Positions 43,048 to 52,166 of a DNA stretch of 64,000 bases are shown here, in pieces. A program made the translations under genes and the position numbers. Numbering within the stretch: the stretch's first letter is position 1; each line of letters opens with the position of its first letter. Source of the stretch: an uncultured Actinobaculum sp. (lineage in GTDB: Bacteria > Actinomycetota > Actinomycetes > Actinomycetales > Actinomycetaceae); contig CALIHR010000016.1 of the NCBI GenBank assembly GCA_938020505.1, positions 1-64,000 of the forward strand, given 5' to 3'. The notes below the pieces were generated by a model. The model did no database searches. It was not told where the DNA came from and was given only the letters and a program-made list of their open reading frames with translations.

Positions 43048-44172
43048 GTGGAACTGACAACCATTCAGCTTCTCTGGTTCTCCGTCGTCGCGGTGCTGTG
43101 GATCGGCTACCTCGCGCTGGAAGGATTCGACTTCGGCGTCGCCATGCTGCTGAAGATCCTTCCCAAAACGTCGAAAGAACGGCGCGTCGCGCTCAGCTCC
43201 ATCGGCCCGCACTGGGACGGAAACGAAGTTTGGGTCCTCACCGCGGGAGGCGCCACATTCGCCGCCTTCCCCGAGTGGTACGCGACGATGTTCTCGGGCA
43301 TGTACCTCGCGCTCATGCTTATTTTGGTCTGCCTCATCGTCCGCGTCTGCGCCATCGAGTGGCGAAAAATGATCGACGCCGAAGCCTGGAGAAACGGCTG
43401 GGACACAGCCCACACCGTCTCGTCCTGGGTCGTCTCTTTCTTGTGGGGCGTCGCCTTCGCCAACCTGGTTCAGGGGATGCACATCGAGGTGGGCCGTTAC
43501 GACGACGGCGCCTTTGTGCCCGTCGCACCTCAGGACGCCGCGAGCTCGCTGGCTGACAACTATCACTACCTCACGGGCGGATTCTTCTCGCTCATCACCC
43601 CTTTCACGGTGCTCGGCGGAATCGTGACCGTGAGCCTCTTCCTCTCCCACGGCGCGATTTTCCTCACGTTGAAGACTTCGGGCGACCTCAGGAAGCGGGC
43701 CCGCGCCTTCGCGAAGAAGTCCATTCTGTTTTCGACGTCCGCCACGGCCGCATGGGCCCTGTGGGCGCAATTCGCCCACACGAACAACGCGATTTCGATC
43801 GTCCCCCTGGCCTTGTGCGCGCTGAGCCTCGTCGCAGCGGCGGCATTCGTCTACAAGGAGCGCGAGGGCGCGGCCTTCATGGCCCATTTCGCCGCCATCG
43901 CCCTGGCCGTGGTCTTCATCTGGTTCACGATCTTCCCCTACGCACTCAAGTCGTCCGTGGATTCGCGCTATTCCCTCACCCTCGCTCAAGCTGCGGCCAC
44001 CGGCAACACGCAGACGATCATGTCGGCCGCAGCGCTCGTCTTCGTTCCGATCGTCCTCGGGTACACGGTGTGGTCGTACAAGGTTTTCTCGCGGCGCATC
44101 TCCGTCGAGCACGTCCCCGACGAGACGCCGGGCCTGGATCCGAAGAAGGTCCGGAATTTCGAGAACGCGTGA
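43048..44172 (+). CDS. cydB: Cytochrome bd ubiquinol oxidase subunit II
   Basis: A 374-residue membrane subunit paired with cydA. It begins with GTG (VELTTIQLLWFSVVAVLWIG) after the site aaaggaacgatc. The early signature GYLALEGFDFGVAML and GPHWDGNEVWVL motifs are typical of the family. Several hydrophobic helices of the two four-helix bundles follow. The gene runs 11 bp behind cydA and is followed by cydD after 78 bp. Confidence 0.96.
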   Translation: MELTTIQLLWFSVVAVLWIGYLALEGFDFGVAMLLKILPKTSKERRVALSSIGPHWDGNEVWVLTAGGATFAAFPEWYATMFSGMYLALMLILVCLIVRVCAIEWRKMIDAEAWRNGWDTAHTVSSWVVSFLWGVAFANLVQGMHIEVGRYDDGAFVPVAPQDAASSLADNYHYLTGGFFSLITPFTVLGGIVTVSLFLSHGAIFLTLKTSGDLRKRARAFAKKSILFSTSATAAWALWAQFAHTNNAISIVPLALCALSLVAAAAFVYKEREGAAFMAHFAAIALAVVFIWFTIFPYALKSSVDSRYSLTLAQAAATGNTQTIMSAAALVFVPIVLGYTVWSYKVFSRRISVEHVPDETPGLDPKKVRNFENA

Positions 44173-44250
44173 GGCTCTCGGCCCCGGGCCTGGACCAGGC
44201 GGGCGCCGTCGTCCGATAAGGTACGGGGGAATCGACCGAAGGACAGATGA

Positions 44251-46116
44251 GTGAAGCCCCTCGACCCCCGGCTCCTGCGCCACGCGCGTTCGGCCAGAGC
44301 CTACATGGCCTTTCTCGTGGCCGCGGGCATGGCGACGACGATCCTCGCCGTCGTCCAGTGTTGCGCGACGGCGGCTGCGCTTGCCCAGCTCGTTTCGCAC
44401 GGCGGCTCCCCTGCGAGCCTCGGCCTGCCCTTGGGCCTCGTCGCCGGGGCGTTCGCGGGGAGGGCGCTCGTGGGGTACGCGCAGGAGGCGGCGGGCCGTC
44501 GCGCGGCCCTGCGGACCATCGCGCAGCTGCGCGGGCGCGTCCTCGAATCCGCGGCCGGCAGGGGGCAACGCTGGCTCGCCGACGGGAAGACGAGCTCGAC
44601 AGTCACGCTCGCAACAGAAGGCCTCGACGCGCTCGAGCCGTACTTCGTCAGGTTCCTGCCGCAGCTCATCCTCACGTGCCTGGCGACGCCGGCCACGCTC
44701 GCGGCCGTCGTGTGGCTGGATTGGATCAGCGCCGTCGCGATCCTCGTGTGCCTGCCGCTCATCCCGATATTCATGATCCTCGTGGGGAAGATGACGCAGG
44801 CGTACTCGCATGAGCGCCTGCGAGCCATGCAGCGACTGGGCGGCCAGCTCCTCGACCTTCTCGCGGGCCTGGCGACGCTCAAGGCGCTCGGCCGCGAGTC
44901 GGCGCCGCGCAAGCGCGTGAGGGACCTTGGCGACTCCTACGCCCGCACCACGATGAAGACGCTCTACGTCGCCTTTCTTTCGGGGGCCGTCCTGGAATTT
45001 CTCGCGACGGTGTCGACGGCGCTCGTCGCCGTCGAGGTCGGCCTGCGCATGGTCGGGGGCGGCCTCGACCTCTTCTCCGGCCTCGCGATCATCATGCTCA
45101 CTCCCGAGTGCTTCAAGCCGCTTCGGGAGGTCGGGGCGCAGTTCCACGCCTCCGCCGACGGCGTCGCCGCAGCCGAGCGGGCCTTCGACGCGCTCGAAAA
45201 CGCGGGCGAGGCGGAGGCTTCGCGGGAAGCCGCGGCACTGGGCAAGGCCGCTCGGGGGAAGGCGGAGGCCCCGGGGAAGGCGGAGGCTGTTCCGGGAAAG
45301 GCTGCCTCGGACCTGCCATGCCCCGACCTGGCGGTTTCGCCCGTGGTCCTCGACCGTCTCAGCGTCGCCTCCCCGGGGCGCGCAACCGTGGCCCCATTCG
45401 AACTGACGGCCCGCATCGAGCCCGGCAAAGTGACAGTTCTCCGCGGGAGGTCCGGTGCGGGCAAGTCCACCGCGGCGGCTGTCGTCCTAGGGCTCGTCTC
45501 CCCGACGTCGGGAAGCGCGAGGATCGGGCGCACGCCGATCGAACGCATCTCGAAGGAGAGCCTGTGGCGGCAGATCTCGTGGGTTCCGCAGCGGCCCGCG
45601 ATCCTTCCCGGGACAGTGCTCGAAAATATGGGATGCCCCCTCGGAGACGAGCTCGAACGGGCGGCGTCCGTCACGGGTTTCGACGAAGTCGCAGCCTGTC
45701 TCCCCGACGGGTGGGACACGAGAATCGGCCACGGCGGGGTCGGCCTGTCCGTGGGTCAGCGGCAGCGCTTGGCGCTTGCGCGCGCCCTCGTGAAACCTCG
45801 GCCTTTCGTGCTTCTCGACGAGCCTTCGGCCCACCTCGACGCGGCCTCCGAAGAGCTCGTCGCACGCGCAGTGCGCGAGCTGCGAGCAACGGGGCACACG
45901 GTGCTCGCCGTCGCCCACAGGTCGGCGCTCATCGAGGAGGCCGACGCGGTGGTCGACGTCGCGGCGAGAAGCGACGCCCCGGAAAAGAGCCATGCCCGGG
46001 AAAAGAGCCATGCCCGGGAAAAGAGCCAAGCCTCGGAAACGGCTGACGCGACGGAGGCAGCCGTCGCGCACACAAGCGACGCGACGGACCGGACGCCGAC
46101 GGGAGGAGGGCGATGA
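44251..46116 (+). CDS. cydD: ABC transporter, CydD type (cytochrome bd assembly)
   Basis: A 621-residue half-transporter that with CydC exports thiols (glutathione/cysteine in E. coli) and is needed to assemble cytochrome bd. Six N-terminal helices are followed by the nucleotide-binding domain: Walker A LRGRSGAGKST, signature LSVGQRQRLALARAL, Walker B VLLDEPSAHLD. Between the two parts lies a repeated linker (GKAEAPGKAEA), and the tail repeats KSHARE. GTG at 44251 is taken as start (no overlap with cydB); an ATG at 44247 is in a different frame. Overlaps cydC by 4 bp. Confidence 0.92.
   Translation: MKPLDPRLLRHARSARAYMAFLVAAGMATTILAVVQCCATAAALAQLVSHGGSPASLGLPLGLVAGAFAGRALVGYAQEAAGRRAALRTIAQLRGRVLESAAGRGQRWLADGKTSSTVTLATEGLDALEPYFVRFLPQLILTCLATPATLAAVVWLDWISAVAILVCLPLIPIFMILVGKMTQAYSHERLRAMQRLGGQLLDLLAGLATLKALGRESAPRKRVRDLGDSYARTTMKTLYVAFLSGAVLEFLATVSTALVAVEVGLRMVGGGLDLFSGLAIIMLTPECFKPLREVGAQFHASADGVAAAERAFDALENAGEAEASREAAALGKAARGKAEAPGKAEAVPGKAASDLPCPDLAVSPVVLDRLSVASPGRATVAPFELTARIEPGKVTVLRGRSGAGKSTAAAVVLGLVSPTSGSARIGRTPIERISKESLWRQISWVPQRPAILPGTVLENMGCPLGDELERAASVTGFDEVAACLPDGWDTRIGHGGVGLSVGQRQRLALARALVKPRPFVLLDEPSAHLDAASEELVARAVRELRATGHTVLAVAHRSALIEEADAVVDVAARSDAPEKSHAREKSHAREKSQASETADATEAAVAHTSDATDRTPTGGGR
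45981..46034 (+). repeat. 18-bp tandem repeat inside the cydD tail
   Basis: Three 18-bp units starting ggaaaagagcca- at 45981, 45999 and 46017, in frame, giving the peptide EKSHAR three times (the third diverges). A second, looser in-frame repeat encoding GKAEAPGKAEAVPGK lies at about 45240-45305. Confidence 0.85.
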
Positions 46117-47960
46117 AGGCGCTGCCCAAATCGGAGCGCATCGCCTTGCGGCGCGTCTTTGCCCTGCTCGGCGTCGCGAAGGCCCCGCTGGCCTGGGCCG
46201 TCGTCACGGGGGTCGCGACGCTCGTGTGCGCCGTCGGGCTTGCAGCGGTCTCCGCCTGGCTCATCGCCCGCGCCTCCCAGACGCCGCTCGTGGCCTCGCT
46301 TGCCTTGGCGGCTACGATCGTCCGGGCCTTCGGCGCGAGCCGCCCCGTTTTCCGCTACCTTCGGCAGCTGACGAGCCACTCCGTGGCGCTCCGCGGCATG
46401 TCGAATCTGCGGTCGGCCGTCTACTCGAGGCTCGCCGACTCGCGCATCGACAGGGTGACGCGGATACGCCGCGGCGACCTTTTGGCGCGCACGGGCAGGG
46501 ACGTCGACGCCGTCGGCGACCTCGTGGTGCGCGCATTGCTGCCCATTGCCGTGGCGGTCCTCGCTTCTGCGGCGAGCGTGGCCGTCGTCGCCTTCTTCTC
46601 CCCCGCCGTCGCCCTGGCGCTCGCCTGCTGCCTGGCCGCAGCCGGCCTTGTCGGCCCGTACGCGTCGATGCGCGGGGCCCGCCTGGCGGAGATCCGGCAG
46701 GTCGAGGACAGGGCAGAGCTCGCCGCGCTCTCGCTCACCATGCTCGAATCCAGCGACGAACTGCGCGTCTCCGGGCGGATGGGCGCTCTCGCGTCGGCTT
46801 TGGACGACGCCGAACGGAGGGTCTTCGCCAATCGCGACGCCGCCGCCAGGCCGGGCGCCCTCTTCTCGGCAATCGAGACCCTGGCAACGGGATGCGCCGT
46901 CCTCGCCGCACTCGTCATCGGCGGGGGCGAAGCGGCGAGCGGCGCCCTCACGTCCGTCGAGCTCGCCATCGTCGCCCTCGTGCCGCTCGCGGCCTTCGAG
47001 GCAGTCGATCCCCTCGGCGAGGCGGCCGTGCAGCTCGTCCGATCGGCGGCGGCTTCGAAACGGATACTCGACTTGCTTGACGGCGCGCAGGCCGCCGATC
47101 CAGCCGAATCCGGCCCGGCGGGCTCCGGCGCGGACGCGGATCTCGCGAAGCCCGGCGGTCCGGCGCGCCCGGCCGCCGAGAGCCTCGACGCATCCGGCCG
47201 CGCCGAGGCGGGGTCCGTCGCCGAGAGCCTGGTTGCGAAGGGCCTCGTCATCGGCTGGCCGGGCGGGCCCGAGCTGAGCGCCCCCATCGACCTCGCCGTC
47301 GGGCGCGGCTCCTCCCTCGCCGTCGTCGGGCCGTCGGGAATAGGCAAGACCACGCTTCTTTACACGCTCGCCGGGATGCTCGAGCCCAAGGCGGGGTCGG
47401 CCCTGCTCGGCGGCCGGCCGGTTCATCTCATTCCGCGCGCGGAAGTTTCGACGTCTTTGACGCTGACGGCCGAGGACGCCCATCTGTTCGCCACGAGCAT
47501 CCTGGAAAACCTGAGGGTGGCCCGCCGGGACGTGTCGGAAGGGGAGGCGGCCGAGCTGCTGGTCAAAGCGGGGCTGGGGCCGTGGCTGGCCGAGCTGCCC
47601 GACGGCGTCCACACCGTCCTGGGCGTCGACGCGACCACGGTTTCGGGAGGCGAACGCAGGCGACTCCTCCTCGCCCGAGCCCTCGCCTCTCCCGCCGACT
47701 GCCTGTTGATCGACGAGCCGGCCGAGCATCTCGACGGGGAAACGGCCGACGCGCTCATCCGAGACCTTGCAGCGACGGAGGGCAAGACGGTCATCCTCGT
47801 CTCGCACCGCCTGACGGCGCTGGAAGGCGTCGATTCCGTCGTCGTCCTCAACGGGGCAGGCGGAAAGGCCCGCGTGGTGGCGCAGGGCGCCCACGACGAG
47901 CTCGCCGCTTCGCTCCCCGCCTACCGATGGTCGCTTTCACGAGAGGAGAGCAGACGATGA
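46113..47960 (+). CDS. cydC: ABC transporter, CydC type (cytochrome bd assembly)
   Basis: A 615-residue half-transporter, partner of CydD. Six helices, then the ATPase domain with Walker A VGPSGIGKTT (about residue 411), signature VSGGERRRLLLARAL and Walker B LLIDEPAEHLD. The start ATG overlaps the cydD stop (ATGA, tight coupling); its own stop overlaps the start of the next kinase gene (ATGA), so cydA, cydB, cydD, cydC and the kinase form one long operon. The C-terminus carries a Ala-rich stretch between the domains around residues 300-350. Confidence 0.92.
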   Translation: MKALPKSERIALRRVFALLGVAKAPLAWAVVTGVATLVCAVGLAAVSAWLIARASQTPLVASLALAATIVRAFGASRPVFRYLRQLTSHSVALRGMSNLRSAVYSRLADSRIDRVTRIRRGDLLARTGRDVDAVGDLVVRALLPIAVAVLASAASVAVVAFFSPAVALALACCLAAAGLVGPYASMRGARLAEIRQVEDRAELAALSLTMLESSDELRVSGRMGALASALDDAERRVFANRDAAARPGALFSAIETLATGCAVLAALVIGGGEAASGALTSVELAIVALVPLAAFEAVDPLGEAAVQLVRSAAASKRILDLLDGAQAADPAESGPAGSGADADLAKPGGPARPAAESLDASGRAEAGSVAESLVAKGLVIGWPGGPELSAPIDLAVGRGSSLAVVGPSGIGKTTLLYTLAGMLEPKAGSALLGGRPVHLIPRAEVSTSLTLTAEDAHLFATSILENLRVARRDVSEGEAAELLVKAGLGPWLAELPDGVHTVLGVDATTVSGGERRRLLLARALASPADCLLIDEPAEHLDGETADALIRDLAATEGKTVILVSHRLTALEGVDSVVVLNGAGGKARVVAQGAHDELAASLPAYRWSLSREESRR

Positions 47961-49600
47961 TCGATCCGAGCGAGCTTCTCAGACGGGCTCTCGATCTGAC
48001 CGCGCGGCTAGACCACTACTCGGCGCTCCAAGCCTTCGTCGAATCCGCGGCGACCCTGACGGGCGCCCGCTACGGCGCCCTCTCGGTGCTCGACCTCAGA
48101 GGAAACACCGTCCAGCTTGTCTATTCGGGCGTGGATTCGATGTCTAACGGGCTCATCGGCCATCCGCCCATGGGATACGGGCTTTTCGGCGAGATGCCCG
48201 ACGACGCCTACATCATCCGAAACAACCTCGCCGAGGAGTTCCCCGATCCCCCGTGGCCGGCCGACCATCCGCCCATGGACAACTTCCTCGGCGTGCCGCT
48301 CGTCGTGCGCGGGCGCTCTTTCGGCCGCCTTTATCTCGCCCACAAGGACGGAGGCTTTTCGGACGACGACGGCGAGGCGATCATGATGCTGGCGCGAGCG
48401 GCGAGCATCGCGGTCGAGAATTCGCGGCTGTTCGCCGAATCCGTGGTCAGGGCGCAGTGGATCGCCGCCTCTCGCGCCATTTCCACGGCCCTTCTCGAGG
48501 GCAAGGACGAGGAGGACGTCCTCGCGCTCATCGCCTACGAGATGCGGCGCGTGGCCAAGGCCGACGTCGCGCTCATCGTCCTCGAGGGCGTCGCCGGCGC
48601 ATGGACCTGCGAGATAGCCGACGGCGAAGGCGCCTCCGAGATCGTCGGCGTCGATTTTCCTCCGACGGGACGCGCGCAGAGCGTCATCCGCGACGGGCAG
48701 GGAATGATCATCGACTCGATGTCGCGCCAAGCCCGGCTCCAGGTTCCGATGCTCGCCTCCTACGGAAGCGCGCTTTACGCGCCGATGGTCGCCAAAGGAT
48801 CGACGATGGGCGTCATCATCCTCCTGCGCGCGCAGGACAAGCAGGAGTTCGACCTGTCGGACCTCGCCATGGCCGAGGCCGTGGCGAAGCAGGCAGCGCT
48901 CGCCCTGGAGCTGGCCGACGCCCGTCATATTCAAGCCCAGGCCTCCCAGCTGGAGGAGCGCGCCCAGATCTCGCGCGACCTCCACGATCTGGCCATTCAG
49001 CAGCTCTTCGCCTCGGGCATGGAGCTGACGGCCGTGCGCAACGACCTGGCGGCCTCGGGGGCCGCGCCGAAAACGGCCCTTGAAAGCCTCGACGACGCCA
49101 TCAATTCGATCGACGAATCCGTGGGCCAGATCCGGCAGATCATTTACTCGCTTCGCGATCCCCAGGCGACGACGCCGATCGTCTCGCGCCTGCGCCGAGA
49201 GGTCGAGCACGGCGCGAAGCTCCTGGGGTTCCGCCCGAAGCTGCGGATCGTCAACCTCGGCACTGCGGTTGACGGGGGGCTTCACACCGAGATCGACGAC
49301 GAACTCGGGGCCGACGTGGCCGACGACGTCGTCGCCGTCGTGCGCGAATGCATAGCCAACGCCGCCAAACATGCGCGAGCCGCATCCGTGGAGGTCGACG
49401 TCGCGATAGAGAACCACAGGGTCTCCGTCACGGTGATCGACGACGGGCAGGGCATCGGCCGCGACCTCAGCCGACGCTCTGGACTGTCAAACCTTGCCGC
49501 CCGCGCGCGGCGCCACCACGGCACTTTTTCCATCCGCCCGGGCAGCGGCGCCGAAAACGGCGGAGGGACGAAGATCGAATGGACGGCGCTCGTCGAATGA
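47957..49600 (+). CDS. DosS/DevS-like GAF sensor histidine kinase
   Basis: A 547-residue kinase with two N-terminal GAF domains and a HisKA_3 phospho-acceptor plus HATPase. GAF1 holds the segment HPPMDNFLGVPL (His104) and GRLYL (Tyr126), separated by 22 residues, equal to the haem ligand His149 and distal Tyr171 of Mycobacterium tuberculosis DosS. The H box is RDLHDLAIQQLF (His343); N box ECIANAAKHARA and G box DDGQGIG follow. It overlaps cydC, so it probably senses oxygen, redox or NO and acts with the convergent DosR-like regulator. Haem binding is inference. Confidence 0.88.
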   Translation: MIDPSELLRRALDLTARLDHYSALQAFVESAATLTGARYGALSVLDLRGNTVQLVYSGVDSMSNGLIGHPPMGYGLFGEMPDDAYIIRNNLAEEFPDPPWPADHPPMDNFLGVPLVVRGRSFGRLYLAHKDGGFSDDDGEAIMMLARAASIAVENSRLFAESVVRAQWIAASRAISTALLEGKDEEDVLALIAYEMRRVAKADVALIVLEGVAGAWTCEIADGEGASEIVGVDFPPTGRAQSVIRDGQGMIIDSMSRQARLQVPMLASYGSALYAPMVAKGSTMGVIILLRAQDKQEFDLSDLAMAEAVAKQAALALELADARHIQAQASQLEERAQISRDLHDLAIQQLFASGMELTAVRNDLAASGAAPKTALESLDDAINSIDESVGQIRQIIYSLRDPQATTPIVSRLRREVEHGAKLLGFRPKLRIVNLGTAVDGGLHTEIDDELGADVADDVVAVVRECIANAAKHARAASVEVDVAIENHRVSVTVIDDGQGIGRDLSRRSGLSNLAARARRHHGTFSIRPGSGAENGGGTKIEWTALVE

Positions 49601-49607
49601 GGCCCGG

Positions 49608-50255
49608 CTACGAGCCGTGGCGCCAACCGGCCGCCCGCTGGCCGGCGACCCATGCGGCGACCTGCGTCCGGCGCTGAAGGCCCATTTTCGACAGGAGCGA
49701 GGTGATGTGGTTTTTGACGGTCTTTTCTGCCACGCCCAGGCGATCGCCGATCTCGCGGTTCGAAAGGCCGTCGCCGATGAGTTCGAGGACCCTCCGCTCG
49801 GAGGGCGTGAGGTCGGCGGTGGGGTCGGCGTGGTCGGCTCTGCGTCTCGACACGGTCCGCTCGTCCAAAAGGACCCTTCCCGAGGCCACCGCCTTGATGT
49901 TCTCCGTGATCTCGGCGCCGCGCACGGATTTGAGGAGGTACGCCTTCGCGCCCGCGGCCTGGGCCTCGGCGAGCGCCTCGTCGTCGTCGAAGGACGTCAG
50001 CACAATGCACTTCGTGTCAGGAACGGCCTCCGTAAGGCGGCGGATGATGTCGATTCCCGTGCCGTCGGGCAAGCGAAGGTCGACGAGCGCGACGTCGGGG
50101 TGGACGAGCTCCCCGCGGCGGATCGCTTCCTGGACGCTTCCGGCCTCCGCGACGACGATGAGGCCGTCCATGCGGTCGACGACCTCCGCGATGCCTCGGC
50201 GCACCACTTCGTGATCGTCGATGATCATGACTCTGATGTCATCGTCTGATGCCAT
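49608..50255 (-). CDS. DosR/NarL-like response regulator
   Basis: A 215-residue regulator with receiver domain (Asp59 in ALVDLRLPDG, Thr at VLTSFD, Lys at YLLKSV) and a LuxR-type DNA-binding domain (LTPSERRVLELIGDGLSNRE, with EKTVKNHITSLLSKMGLQRR as recognition part), which resembles DosR closely. It ends 8 bp from the kinase stop, pointing the other way, so kinase and regulator are convergent but adjacent. Start chosen at ATG 50255 after aaggggagtgt. Its own promoter in 50256-50330 may allow the regulator to be set independently. Confidence 0.9.
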   Translation of the reverse strand: MASDDDIRVMIIDDHEVVRRGIAEVVDRMDGLIVVAEAGSVQEAIRRGELVHPDVALVDLRLPDGTGIDIIRRLTEAVPDTKCIVLTSFDDDEALAEAQAAGAKAYLLKSVRGAEITENIKAVASGRVLLDERTVSRRRADHADPTADLTPSERRVLELIGDGLSNREIGDRLGVAEKTVKNHITSLLSKMGLQRRTQVAAWVAGQRAAGWRHGS

Positions 50256-50320
50256 ACACTCCCCTTCACACGGACCTGCCTTTATCATACCTACACGGGA
50301 ACGCCATTACACATTCGCGG

Positions 50321-51007
50321 CTATTCGCCATTCTCGGCCGTGATCGCGCGGTAGGCGACTTGCGCCGCAGCCTGCCGGGCGGTCTTCTTCGAGCTTCCCG
50401 TGCCCTCTCCCCACACGCGTCCGCCCATCGAGGCCACGGCCGTGTAGACGCGCCGGTGGTCGGGGCCCTCGCTCGTGAGCTCGAATTGGAGGGATCCGGT
50501 CATCCCGCGCTCGTGCGCGACCTCCTCGAAGCTCGTCTGCCAGTCGAGGTTGGGCCCCAAAAGCGAGGCGTCTTCGATTTTCGCGGCCACGAGCCTCTCG
50601 ACTGTCTTTCGCGCCACGTCCAGGCCGTGCTGAAGGTAGGTCGCGGCTATGAGCGCCTCGACGGTGTCGGAGAGGATGGAGTCTTTGTCCCGTCCCCCGC
50701 TGAGGTCCTCGCCGCGCCCCAGGCGGATGAACCGGCCGAGCTCCAGCTCGCGCGCGATTGAGGCGAGGGCCTTCTCGGAAACGGCGAAGGTCTTCATCCG
50801 CGACATGTCTCCCTCGCGCGAGTCCGGAAACTCGCGGAAGACCTTGTCCGCGGCGATGAAGCCCAAAACGGAGTCGCCGAGGAATTCGAGCCGTTCATTG
50901 TGCGGTTCGCCGTGCTCGAAGGCGAAGGAGCGGTGCGTCAGGGCGAGCCTGAGCAGGGGGCGATTGATGTCTACGCCCCACCGTTCGACGAGTTCGCGAT
51001 AGCTCAC
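50321..51007 (-). CDS. rnc: Ribonuclease III
   Basis: A 228-residue double-strand-specific RNase used in rRNA processing. The signature ERLEFLGDSVLGF (about residues 35-48), the acidic active-site set (DTVEALIAA) and a C-terminal double-stranded-RNA-binding domain (DWQTSFEEVAHE ... SKKTARQAAAQVA) are seen. Start is GTG at 51007, which overlaps the yceD stop (GTGA). Last gene of the recG-rnc cluster. Confidence 0.94.
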   Translation of the reverse strand: MSYRELVERWGVDINRPLLRLALTHRSFAFEHGEPHNERLEFLGDSVLGFIAADKVFREFPDSREGDMSRMKTFAVSEKALASIARELELGRFIRLGRGEDLSGGRDKDSILSDTVEALIAATYLQHGLDVARKTVERLVAAKIEDASLLGPNLDWQTSFEEVAHERGMTGSLQFELTSEGPDHRRVYTAVASMGGRVWGEGTGSSKKTARQAAAQVAYRAITAENGE

Positions 51008-51570
51008 CGTTCCATGTCTCCGCGGAGCTTGGCTTCGAGGGCCGCCAACGGGTCGTCCCCGTTCGTCGGCAGGGGGTGGAAATGGTCGTCGGGCAGCTCG
51101 TCCCACCGCTTGCCGCAGCCGGAGCACAGGCCCTGGCAATCCGGTTCGCACAGCGGCGTGAAAGGGAGGGAAAGGACGATCGCGTCCCTCAAGACGGGCT
51201 CGACGTCCACGTGGCCGTCTTCGACGACGGGAAACTCCTCGGCCTCCTCGTCGCCCTCCTCGACGAGGGCGAGCCTCCTCTCCGGATAGAACGCCAGTTC
51301 GCCGACGGCCTCGTCGACGTCGTACTCGAAGCGGCGCACGCACCTGGCGCACTCACCGACGACGTGGGCGGCGACGGACCCGCCGACGTACACGCCCTCG
51401 GAAACCGATTGCAACGTCAGCCGCACCTGAAGCGGGCTGCCTTCGGGGACGCCGATCAGCTCCGTGCCCAGGTCCGCGGGGGCGTCAAGCGTGCGCTCCC
51501 ACTCGATCGAGGCGCCTTCCTGCCGCGGAAGGGACGCCAGATCGACGGCGAAGGGGCTCCTCACGTCCAC
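51004..51570 (-). CDS. YceD/DUF177 family protein
   Basis: A 188-residue protein linked to ribosome/rRNA synthesis in bacteria and often zinc-binding. Four C-terminal Cys (CEPDCQGLCSGCG) and an earlier CARC pair are visible. Usually rpmF (L32) follows this gene, but here rnc follows with a 4-bp overlap. Start GTG at 51570 (VDVRSPFAVD), with a gaggag ribosome site; another GTG at 51564 is possible. It overlaps the previous gene. Confidence 0.85.
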   Translation of the reverse strand: MDVRSPFAVDLASLPRQEGASIEWERTLDAPADLGTELIGVPEGSPLQVRLTLQSVSEGVYVGGSVAAHVVGECARCVRRFEYDVDEAVGELAFYPERRLALVEEGDEEAEEFPVVEDGHVDVEPVLRDAIVLSLPFTPLCEPDCQGLCSGCGKRWDELPDDHFHPLPTNGDDPLAALEAKLRGDMER

Positions 51571-52166
51571 GAGTCCTCCTCGTATTCCATTCCCTCGTCC
51601 ACGGGATCGATCTCCCCCTGCCGCTCGGCGATGACCCGGCGCCCGGCCTTGACCTGGCCGAGGACGACGTCGATCTTCCCCTGAAACTCGCGGGAAAGCG
51701 CGTCCATGGAGTTGCCGAGCTCGGCCACCTGGTCCTGCAGCTCGCGCAGGCGCTCGTCCGAGTATTCGTCCGCGCCCCTCTTCATCGTCTCGGCCTGGTT
51801 CGTTGCGTCGTCGACGATCCGTTGCGCCCGGGACTTCGCCGCGACGGTCACCGCGTCTTGGGAAACAAGGCGCGCGGCCTGTTCGCGCGCCTGGGCGACG
51901 ATGTCCTCGGCGTCGTGCTCGGCCCGTTCGCGAATGCGGGCGGCCTCGTCGTGCGCGCGCGCCGTCACCGAGTCGACTTCGGCGAGCAGGCCGTCCGCCT
52001 CGACGAGCTGATCGGGAAGAATGTCGCGCGCGGTCGTCAGCAGCTCGATGACCTGCGATCTGTTGACCATCGCCGAGGCCGACATGGGGACGGACCTCGC
52101 AGAGCGGACGATGTCGATCAGCTGGTCGAGAATGTCGACGACGGAGGCGGCGTCGGATGAAGTCAT
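51561..52166 (-). CDS. DivIVA-like coiled-coil protein
   Basis: A 201-residue protein dominated by a long coiled coil with heptad spacing (residues about 60-170, RIRERAEHDAEDIVAQAREQ...). The start VVDILDQLIDIVRSARSVPMSASA resembles actinobacterial cell-division initiation proteins that lie next to coaD; a weak relation to DivIVA/Wag31 is likely, but it is not the main DivIVA. It may help polar growth or septum placement. It overlaps coaD (ATGA) and yceD. Confidence 0.7.
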   Translation of the reverse strand: MTSSDAASVVDILDQLIDIVRSARSVPMSASAMVNRSQVIELLTTARDILPDQLVEADGLLAEVDSVTARAHDEAARIRERAEHDAEDIVAQAREQAARLVSQDAVTVAAKSRAQRIVDDATNQAETMKRGADEYSDERLRELQDQVAELGNSMDALSREFQGKIDVVLGQVKAGRRVIAERQGEIDPVDEGMEYEEDSWT

